Below are positions 1-4,308 of a stretch of 6,225 nt of DNA, one piece after another. Positions within the stretch are counted from its first letter, which is position 1, and each line of letters opens with the position of its first letter. Source of the DNA: Thermoprotei archaeon (lineage in GTDB: Archaea > Thermoproteota > Thermoprotei_A > Sulfolobales > Ignisphaeraceae). A model generated the notes under the pieces. That model ran no database searches and had not been told where the DNA came from. It saw only the letters and a program-made list of their open reading frames with translations. Location of the stretch: NCBI GenBank assembly GCA_003661865.1, contig QMWY01000075.1, positions 1-6,225 on the forward strand. Direction: 5' to 3'. The translations under genes and the position numbers were made by a program.

Positions 1-285
1 ATGCCGACCTTCATAGAGGTCAAGGCCTATATGTACGTCGGCGGCTCCCTAACGAGGCTGAGCCGCAACGACATGCCGGGCCATGCCGAGGTGAGGAGCG
101 TTGCTGAGAAGCTCGCCGAGGCGCTGGGCTACCAGGTGGTTTCGGAGAGCAAGCCCAGCCGCGTAGTACTGCTCTCAACGCTGGACAAGCCTGTTATACG
201 CTACGGCAACCCACCGATCAGCTGGCACGACCCCGACCCCGGCGATGAGTACTCGGGCGAGTACGGGGAGCCCCAAGCTTTTTGA
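1..285 (+). CDS. Small uncharacterised protein, possibly 5'-truncated by the window edge
   Basis: I do not recognise this 94-residue protein. The frame opens with ATG on the first base of the window and ends at a TGA at 283-285. That Met may be the true start or an internal one, because nothing upstream can be inspected. The first 60 or so residues look like a compact alpha/beta fold: a beta-strand-like opening (PTFIEVKAYMYVGG), an amphipathic helix (residues 29-43, VAEKLAEALGY), then strands with VVSES and RVVLLST. The tail (residues 75-94) is rich in Asp, Glu, Pro, Gly and Tyr and is probably disordered. No signal peptide, membrane segment, zinc motif or catalytic signature is visible. A 67-nt gap separates it from the nuclease gene downstream on the same strand, and I see no clear TATA box in that gap, so the two may be co-transcribed. 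Base and codon use match the neighbours. Confidence 0.6.
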   Translation: MPTFIEVKAYMYVGGSLTRLSRNDMPGHAEVRSVAEKLAEALGYQVVSESKPSRVVLLSTLDKPVIRYGNPPISWHDPDPGDEYSGEYGEPQAF

Positions 286-311
286 GGGTGCGATGAGGTA
301 ATACCATAGCC

Positions 312-330
312 CAGCGCGCTCCGAGCGCTG
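312..330 (+). repeat. Inverted repeat ahead of the nuclease gene
   Basis: CAGCGC (312-317) and GCGCTG (325-330) form a perfect 6-bp GC-rich stem around a 7-nt loop. It lies between the stop of the first gene and the TTG start of the nuclease gene. No T-run follows, so it does not look like a classical terminator. It could be an RNA processing or mRNA-stability element, or chance in GC-rich DNA. Confidence 0.35.
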
Positions 331-352
331 CGCCGCTGATAGGTGTTGGGGC

Positions 353-1384
353 TTGGCGCTGGATAGGGTGCTGAGGGGGGTTCTCGGGATAGGTAGGCGG
401 GGAGCAATAACCTACGACGCCTTGTGCATAGATGGCCATGAGCAGGGCTGCCTCTTCAGGGTGGTCACCCACATACACTCGGACCACGTGATCGACCTGC
501 GCAAGAGCTCCTCCGCCTGCCTAGGGATCTTCGCAACCCCAGTGACCCACGCCCTTCTCGAGGAGCTGGGTCACCGCATACCGCGCGGAAAGAGGGTTGA
601 GCTGAGCTACGGCATCCCCATAGAGCTCAACGGGCTTAGGCTCTCCCTAGAGAAGTCCGTTCACATACCGGGCTCTGCCCAGGTCAGGGTTGTTGATAGG
701 GAGCACGGTGTTGAGGTAGCCTACACGGGCGACTTCAAGGACCCTGGGGTGGGGACTCCCGTGCTGAGGCCGGATGTACTGGTTATAGACGCCACGTACG
801 GGAGGCCCGAGTACCAGAGGGTGAGCCCCGCGAAGGCTATCAGTGCGTTTGTGGAGCTGGTCGAGCAGGGGCTTAGGGAGGGGCCCGTATACGTTTACGC
901 GTACCACGGGAAGATCCAGGAGGCCATGTCGATCCTGAGGGGGCATGGTGTAGACGCCCCGTTCCTAACGAGCTATAGGGTGTGGCGTATGACGAGGAGG
1001 CTAGAGGACTTCGGACTCAGGATCAGCGACCTGTTCTACCGCGGCTCTAGAGAGGGTAGCGAGGTTGAGAAGAGCGGGTGGTTCGTATACTTCGACCACT
1101 ACTCCAGGTTCTGGCGAAGGGACGGCTCTGCACAGCTGAACGGGGGCTCAACCCACATACTCCTGACCGGATGGCTCTTCAGACGCGCCCTCCGCAAGGT
1201 CTCCTACAACTCGTGGATGGTCGCTGTTAGCGACCACGCCGACTTCAACGAGCTTGTGTACTACGTCGATGAGTCGCGTCCAGACCTCCTCATTGTTGAC
1301 GGGTACAGGGGTGGTGGGGCTGCACACGCCTTCGCTGAGTATGTGAAGATGAACCTGGGTATCGAGACGGTCGTTCTCCCCTAG
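353..1384 (+). CDS. Short beta-CASP/SNM1-like metallo-beta-lactamase exonuclease
   Basis: This 343-residue protein has the metal-ligand set of metallo-beta-lactamase-fold nucleases: HIHSDH at residues 40-45, a third His in VHIPGSAQV (H104), Asp in YTGDFKDP (D127), and SDHADF at 293-298 (H295). The segment VIDATYGRPEY (144-154) matches beta-CASP motif A (D146) and resembles the SNM1 'DTTYxxPEY' stretch. AYHGKIQEAM (183-192) matches the following region where related proteins read 'GxxQE'. It therefore belongs to the COG1236-type exonuclease/mRNA 3'-end processing-factor-like group. Members act on RNA or DNA ends with two zinc ions; the substrate here is unknown. The length is shorter than CPSF/RNase J proteins (over 400 residues) and close to DNA-ligase-associated archaeal exonucleases. 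The motif C position, usually His (RNA enzymes) or Val (DNA enzymes), reads VDG (D316). The start is TTG at 353, the only good in-frame choice after a TAA at 299-301, with GGTG at 342-345 upstream. It is predicted to be cytoplasmic. Confidence 0.85.
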   Translation: MALDRVLRGVLGIGRRGAITYDALCIDGHEQGCLFRVVTHIHSDHVIDLRKSSSACLGIFATPVTHALLEELGHRIPRGKRVELSYGIPIELNGLRLSLEKSVHIPGSAQVRVVDREHGVEVAYTGDFKDPGVGTPVLRPDVLVIDATYGRPEYQRVSPAKAISAFVELVEQGLREGPVYVYAYHGKIQEAMSILRGHGVDAPFLTSYRVWRMTRRLEDFGLRISDLFYRGSREGSEVEKSGWFVYFDHYSRFWRRDGSAQLNGGSTHILLTGWLFRRALRKVSYNSWMVAVSDHADFNELVYYVDESRPDLLIVDGYRGGGAAHAFAEYVKMNLGIETVVLP

Positions 1385-1398
1385 AAGACATGAATAGA

Positions 1399-1406
1399 TT
1401 TATAAG
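1399..1406 (+). promoter_or_regulatory. TATA box for the P1 gene
   Basis: TTTATAAG sits 15 nt after the nuclease stop codon, inside an AT-rich patch that contrasts with the GC-rich surroundings. The usual archaeal spacing of about 26 nt puts transcription start near 1429. That gives a leader of about 35 nt that contains a GGGGTG ribosome binding site (1453-1458), 5 nt before the ATG. Confidence 0.7.
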
Positions 1407-1463
1407 AGCTGGGTTCCCTTTAGGGGTTCTCGGAGCTCGGAAGGAGCGTAGAGGGGTGCGGGA

Positions 1464-1796
1464 ATGGAGTACGTATACGCCGTGCTGCTCCTACACGCGG
1501 CTGGGAAGGATGTAACTGAGGAGAACCTGAAGAAGATCCTCGAAGCCGCGGGCATTGCTGTTGATGAGGTCAGGGTTAAATCACTGGTAGCCGCGGTCAA
1601 GGAGATAAACATAGATGAGGTTATAAAGACCGCCGCCGTCGCCCCCGTAGCACCTGCAGCCGCAGGCGTAACCCCTGCTACGGCTACCCAGCCGCAGCCT
1701 GCTGAGGAGAAGAAGGAAGAGGAGGAAGAAGAGGAGGAGAAGAAGGAGGTTAAGGAGGAGGAGCTCGCTGAGGGCCTAGCAGCGCTATTCGGCTAG
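1464..1796 (+). CDS. rpl12: Archaeal ribosomal stalk protein P1 (L12)
   Basis: This is the acidic stalk protein of the 50S subunit. In archaea, dimers bind the C-terminal helices of P0/L10 and recruit elongation factors such as aEF1A and aEF2. The 110 residues show the full family layout. A helical dimerisation domain (about 1-58) starts MEYVYAVLLLHAAGKDVTEE and includes LEAAGIAVDEVRVK. An Ala/Pro/Thr hinge covers 59-79, a Glu/Lys-rich segment 80-100, and the factor-binding tail ends in GLAALFG. Length and ends are typical. ATG at 1464 is supported by the conserved N-terminus and the ribosome binding site GGGGTG (1453-1458). The gene has its own TATA box (1399-1406) and a T-rich end signal (1801-1808), so it looks monocistronic. 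The usual partners L1 and P0/L10 are absent from the window: a nuclease gene lies upstream and a convergent sugar isomerase gene downstream. Confidence 0.97.
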   Translation: MEYVYAVLLLHAAGKDVTEENLKKILEAAGIAVDEVRVKSLVAAVKEINIDEVIKTAAVAPVAPAAAGVTPATATQPQPAEEKKEEEEEEEEKKEVKEEELAEGLAALFG

Positions 1797-1800
1797 GGCA

Positions 1801-1808
1801 TCTTTTTA
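1801..1808 (+). terminator. T-rich termination signal after the P1 gene
   Basis: TCTTTTTA starts 5 nt after the P1 stop codon, in the 31-nt gap between convergent genes. Oligo-T tracts without a required stem-loop are the normal archaeal termination signal. It serves the plus strand only; the minus-strand gene reads an A-rich sequence here. Confidence 0.6.
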
Positions 1809-1827
1809 TCCTAACCAGTTCGCCCAG

Positions 1828-2469
1828 CTACATCTCTATGTTGGCGTGCGCCATCAGCATATCGTTCTCCGAAACCCCCAGCCTCTTCATAAGCTCGGGG
1901 ATCACCGAGTCTAGGAACACCATGGCAGTTACTTCGAATAGGGTCCCGAGTGGTGCTAAAGGTTCGTGAATACCGAGTATCTGCCTGCTGAAGTAGTCCT
2001 CAACCTTGCTAACCTTGGTCCTACCCGGGATCTGCACTATCACATCGGCGATCCTGGCCAGGGGCGAATCCCTGAACGAAGTTATGGCGACTACCACCGC
2101 CTTGACGGATTTAGCGGCCTCGGCAGCCGTTACTATAAGCGCCGTCCTACCCGAGCCCGATATAGCTATGGCTACATCCCCGCCCCTTATGGGAGAGACG
2201 ATCGTGTCCCCGAGCACGTATGCGTTGAACCCGAGGTGCCTAAGCCTCATAGCAAAGGCCCTGCCTACGAGACCACTCCTCCCAGCACCCATAACGAGTA
2301 TCGTCTTCTTCTCCGAGTACGCCTTCACGAGAGTCTCTATGAACATCTTAACCTCATGGGGCTTGATAACCCTTAGGCTATTCTGAACAAAAGCGCTTAT
2401 CTCGCTATACGCACGGTAAAACGTCTCCAGCTCCTCCACGTCAGGGCCCGAGGGAGCGCTACGCAACAA
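1828..2469 (-). CDS. hxlB: 6-phospho-3-hexuloisomerase (SIS domain), PHI
   Basis: PHI interconverts D-arabino-hex-3-ulose 6-phosphate and fructose 6-phosphate. In archaea lacking the oxidative pentose phosphate route, it works with hexulose-6-phosphate synthase (HPS) in reverse to make ribulose 5-phosphate. The protein is a single SIS fold: the sugar-phosphate loop region ILVMGAGRSGLVGRAFAMRL, then AIAISGSGRT, then PLAPLGTLFEVTAMVFLD with the family Glu, and the C-terminal MAHANIEM, whose His matches the C-terminal RHCNLL of the M. jannaschii PHI homologue MJ1247. The minus-strand frame is open up to a TTG at 2550, but a strong TATA box (2497-2507) lies inside that extension. I therefore prefer TTG at 2469 (213 residues). 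Nearby alternatives are TTG at 2466 and GTG at 2439 (203 residues), close to the usual length. No HPS gene or fusion is visible in the window. The gene is convergent with P1 and divergent from tRNA-Thr. Family assignment is firm; the start is uncertain. Confidence 0.87.
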   Translation of the reverse strand: MLRSAPSGPDVEELETFYRAYSEISAFVQNSLRVIKPHEVKMFIETLVKAYSEKKTILVMGAGRSGLVGRAFAMRLRHLGFNAYVLGDTIVSPIRGGDVAIAISGSGRTALIVTAAEAAKSVKAVVVAITSFRDSPLARIADVIVQIPGRTKVSKVEDYFSRQILGIHEPLAPLGTLFEVTAMVFLDSVIPELMKRLGVSENDMLMAHANIEM

Positions 2470-2496
2470 ATCCCTAGACCGATATACGTGGTAGAC

Positions 2497-2507
2497 GCTA
2501 TATAAGC
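2497..2507 (-). promoter_or_regulatory. hxlB: TATA box for the PHI gene
   Basis: Read on the minus strand this is GCTTATATAGC, a near-consensus crenarchaeal TATA box. A start site about 26 nt downstream would fall near 2475, a few bases before TTG codons at 2469 and 2466. That predicts a leaderless or nearly leaderless mRNA and argues against translation from TTG 2550. Confidence 0.65.
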
Positions 2508-2553
2508 AGATATCAAAGCCCAAACCCGCATAGCCGGGAATGTAAGGCAAGAC

Positions 2554-2561
2554 CTAAAAAC
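2554..2561 (+). promoter_or_regulatory. Probable TATA box for tRNA-Thr
   Basis: CTAAAAAC is centred about 31 nt before the mature tRNA 5' end. With the usual 26-nt spacing, transcription would start near 2584, leaving a leader of about 5 nt for RNase P to remove. The match to consensus is moderate, but the position fits well. Confidence 0.5.
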
Positions 2562-2588
2562 CCAGCCAAAAACTAGAGTGTTGAAGGA

Positions 2589-2662
2589 GCCGCCGTAGCT
2601 CAGCCCGGTAGAGCGCCGGCCTTGTAAGCCGGTGGTCGCGGGTTCAAATCCCGCCGGCGGCT
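2589..2662 (+). tRNA. tRNA-Thr (anticodon UGU)
   Basis: The 74-nt sequence folds into a complete cloverleaf with perfect pairing. The acceptor stem is GCCGCCG (2589-2595) with CGGCGGC (2655-2661). The D stem is GCTC (2598-2601) with GAGC (2611-2614). The anticodon stem is CCGGC (2616-2620) with GCCGG (2628-2632), around the loop CTTGTAA. The T stem is GCGGG (2638-2642) with CCCGC (2650-2654), around TTCAAAT. The anticodon TGT at 2623-2625 reads ACA threonine codons. The discriminator base is T2662. CCA is not encoded (ACA follows), so it must be added after transcription. There is no intron. The very GC-rich stems suit a hyperthermophile. Confidence 0.97.
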
Positions 2663-2772
2663 ACAAATAATCAGCTTTGTTTAGCGTATTCCCATCACGT
2701 CCTAAAAGACTTTGCAGGTTCGTCGGAGTCCACAATTATGACATGTAACTATGCTATAGGCATGAGCTAGTG

Positions 2773-2780
2773 CTTATACA
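2773..2780 (+). promoter_or_regulatory. Candidate TATA box for the GH18 glycosidase transcript
   Basis: CTTATACA is the best promoter-like element before the glycosidase gene. It predicts a start near 2803 and thus a leader of about 145 nt, long for a crenarchaeon. A weaker AT-rich stretch near 2886-2894 could support a shorter leader instead. Confidence 0.45.
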
Positions 2781-2809
2781 TAGACCTAATAGGGCTGGTC
2801 TGATGTGGG

Positions 2810-2855
2810 GCCGCAATAGTACGAAGATCTGCTATGGGGGTTAGCAGTACGCGGC
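2810..2855 (+). repeat. Bulged inverted repeat (possible leader RNA hairpin)
   Basis: The right arm 2842-2855 (TAGCAG, TAC, GCGGC) is contiguous. It pairs with three left segments: CTGCTA (2829-2834), GTA (2819-2821) and GCCGC (2810-2814), separated by bulges of 7 and 4 nt. The loop TGGGGGT (2835-2841) carries five G. It starts only a few bases after the transcription start inferred from the TATA box at 2773. It may be a 5' mRNA structure or a short independent RNA. No known family is recognised. Confidence 0.4.
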
Positions 2856-2911
2856 TAGGGGCTTCGCAGCTGTACGTTAAGGGGTTGTTAACTTACTTGC
2901 GCAGAGCGTAA
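2834..2911 (+). CDS. Possible 25-residue upstream mini-ORF
   Basis: ATG at 2834 opens a 25-codon frame (MGVSSTRLGAS... ending LTYLRRA) that stops with TAA at 2909-2911. It is in the same frame as the glycosidase gene, 36 nt before that gene's TTG. The ATG sits at the loop of the bulged hairpin. The only ribosome-binding-like sequence is GATCTGC, which is weak. It could be a leader peptide, a remnant of an earlier longer N-terminus, or chance. A frame this short is expected at random, so confidence is low. Confidence 0.15.
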   Translation: MGVSSTRLGASQLYVKGLLTYLRRA

Positions 2912-2947
2912 TTCCTTAGCTCCTCTCCACCGCGATGGGCATGGGCC

Positions 2948-4240
2948 TTGAGGTATGGGTACGCACTCCCCCTGATCGTGCTGGTTGTTGTGGGGTTCGT
3001 ATCGGGCTATATCATCGGGGGTGCTTCGCAGAGGGTTGTAACCACGACCGTGACCCTCCCCGTTACGAAGCTGAGAACAGTTACATCCGTGGCCACCTAC
3101 ACCTTGAGGGGCTATGTAACGCGGATAACAACTCTGGTGAGCACCAGGACCCTTACTAGGACCGTGACTGCAACGCTGATCAGCACCTCGCTGCGCACCC
3201 TGGCCAAGACAGTTACTACCACAGCTGTTTTCACTAGGGTTACCACGGAGCGTGTGGTGGTTGTTCCCCGGGGTGAGCAGGTGGTTATAGCATGGATGCT
3301 CAACACGTGCAACAGGAGCGACTGGGAGATAATAGAGAGGTACGCGAGGGTCATAGACGTAGTCTCCCCTGACTGGTACTACCTGACAGAGGAGCTGGGG
3401 GTAGGGAGGTACGATAGGCGGTGCGCCGAGGACAAGGAGTTTATAGAGTTCCTGAAGGGGCTAGGGATAAAGCTCATGCCCATGCTCGTAACTGCCAATA
3501 GCGAGTGGGTACGGCGCCTAGTCACGGACCCATCAGCCATAGATGCCCTAGCGGCAGAGCTCGTAACCCTTGCCAAGCGCTACGGGTACTACGGCTACAA
3601 CATAGACTTCGAGGTCTCCATACCTGAGAACGCCGCAGACTTCGCATCTTTCATAGATAGGCTTGCGAAGAGACTTCACCGCTACGGGCTTGTACTAACG
3701 GTCGATGTACCTGCGAAGAGGATGGAGTGGCCATCGCGATACACAGCCACCTACGACTACGCCCTGCTGGGGAAGACCGAGGCCGACGCGATCATAATCA
3801 TGGCGTACGACTTCTATGAGTGGAGCGGTAGGCCTAAGCCCGTAGCCCCGATCTGGTGGGTTGAGGACTGCGTGAAGTACGCCTTGAGGTACATACCGAG
3901 GGAGAAGCTGATCTTGGGAATCCCCAACTACGGCAAGGTGTGGTTCAGCGACGGCTCCTTCAAGGGCTGGCTCCTCTACCCAGACTGGCTGGATCTGCTC
4001 AGGAGCTCTGGGCGCAACTACAGCGTGGATAGGGAGATCATGGAGAAGGTCCTTGAGCTGGATAACGAGGTCGCCTACTTCGTTGATGGGGAGATGGGGT
4101 ACTATCGCGCCCTCATAGCGGTTAAGTACGGGCTTAAAGGAATTGCTGTTTGGAGGCTTGATAAGGGCGATCCGGAGGCGTGGGGCCACTACGCAAGAGC
4201 TCTTGGGAAGCAGCTGCCGTGTGTTACTGGCCCCGGCTAG
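2948..4240 (+). CDS. Membrane-anchored GH18-family glycosidase (YaaH/chitinase-like)
   Basis: This 430-residue protein has three parts. Residues 7-24 are a hydrophobic helix after MRYGYA, best read as an uncleaved signal anchor. Residues 29-104 form a Thr/Val-rich stalk with (K/R)T(V/L)T motifs at 43, 67, 71 and 87. Residues 112-422 are a GH18 TIM barrel: YGYNIDFE at 215-222 (D220, catalytic acid E222), MAYDF at 285-289 (Y287, D288), the segment PVAPIWWVEDCVKYAL, GIPNYG at 324-329, and GIAVWRLDKGDPEAW at the end, as in YaaH-type enzymes. GH18 enzymes cleave beta-1,4 bonds next to N-acetylglucosamine by substrate-assisted catalysis. Chitin, peptidoglycan-like or S-layer glycans are possible targets; the true substrate is unknown. 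The first Asp of the classical DGxxxDxE motif is Tyr here. Four Cys (121, 159, 308, 425) could form disulfides outside the cell. TTG 2948 is the only in-frame start before the anchor after the TAA at 2909; no clear ribosome binding site precedes it. A binding-protein gene follows after 68 nt. Confidence 0.85.
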   Translation: MRYGYALPLIVLVVVGFVSGYIIGGASQRVVTTTVTLPVTKLRTVTSVATYTLRGYVTRITTLVSTRTLTRTVTATLISTSLRTLAKTVTTTAVFTRVTTERVVVVPRGEQVVIAWMLNTCNRSDWEIIERYARVIDVVSPDWYYLTEELGVGRYDRRCAEDKEFIEFLKGLGIKLMPMLVTANSEWVRRLVTDPSAIDALAAELVTLAKRYGYYGYNIDFEVSIPENAADFASFIDRLAKRLHRYGLVLTVDVPAKRMEWPSRYTATYDYALLGKTEADAIIIMAYDFYEWSGRPKPVAPIWWVEDCVKYALRYIPREKLILGIPNYGKVWFSDGSFKGWLLYPDWLDLLRSSGRNYSVDREIMEKVLELDNEVAYFVDGEMGYYRALIAVKYGLKGIAVWRLDKGDPEAWGHYARALGKQLPCVTGPG

Positions 4241-4258
4241 TAATGTTCTAAGCACCAG

Positions 4259-4267
4259 CTTATTTTC
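4259..4267 (+). promoter_or_regulatory. Candidate TATA box for the binding-protein gene
   Basis: CTTATTTTC lies in the 68-nt gap after the glycosidase stop. The normal spacing puts transcription start near 4289 and a leader of about 20 nt. The leader contains GGTGGT (4298-4303), a good ribosome binding site 5 nt before ATG 4309. The T-rich tract could also help to end glycosidase transcription. The gene may thus be transcribed alone, with read-through from upstream possible. Confidence 0.5.
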
Positions 4268-4308
4268 AGAATGAGGCTTGTAATGGTAATGACCCTCGGT
4301 GGTTCGGA

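Larger units (their letters stand above)
2663..2947. other. Intergenic region with no convincing protein gene
   Basis: These 285 nt between tRNA-Thr and the glycosidase gene are more AT-rich than the flanking genes. The stretch up to about 2770 shows nothing I can name beyond a weak T-rich patch after the tRNA (CTTTGTTTA, 2674-2682) that may end its transcription. The second half holds a TATA box (2773-2780), a bulged hairpin (2810-2855), a 25-codon mini-ORF (2834-2911) and a weak GTTAA/TTAAC repeat (2876-2880 and 2888-2892). No box C/D or H/ACA guide RNA could be made to fit. Confidence 0.6.

Noticed and set aside
1966..2386. Two plus-strand open frames antisense to the PHI gene
   Set aside because: The minus strand encodes a clear SIS-domain protein across this stretch; the plus-strand frames lack family features and arise from GC-rich codon bias.
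2810..2855. Possible H/ACA guide RNA
   Set aside because: No ACA or ANA box follows the stem at the required distance, and no kink-turn or pseudouridylation pocket could be recognised.
2801..2870. Possible box C/D small guide RNA, based on CTGATGTG near 2800
   Set aside because: The C-box match is imperfect and I find no CUGA D box at a suitable distance, nor paired C'/D' boxes.
2663..2947. Integrated element next to the tRNA gene (att site)
   Set aside because: No repeat of the tRNA 3' end and no integrase or phage-like gene is visible in the window; downstream genes look native in composition.
2935..3159. ATG-initiated open frame (starting MGMGLEVW) overlapping the glycosidase start in another frame
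   Set aside because: It overlaps the well-supported anchor and stalk coding, has no recognisable protein features, and its product is Cys/Arg/His-rich in a way typical of out-of-frame reading.
3032..3259. Tandem DNA repeat within the glycosidase stalk
   Set aside because: The repetition is in amino acid composition and short motifs only; the DNA uses varied codons and shows no regular nucleotide unit.
3695..4255. 186-codon minus-strand open frame antisense to the glycosidase and its 3' gap
   Set aside because: It mirrors conserved GH18 coding on the plus strand, with a His/Arg/Pro-rich composition and no domain.
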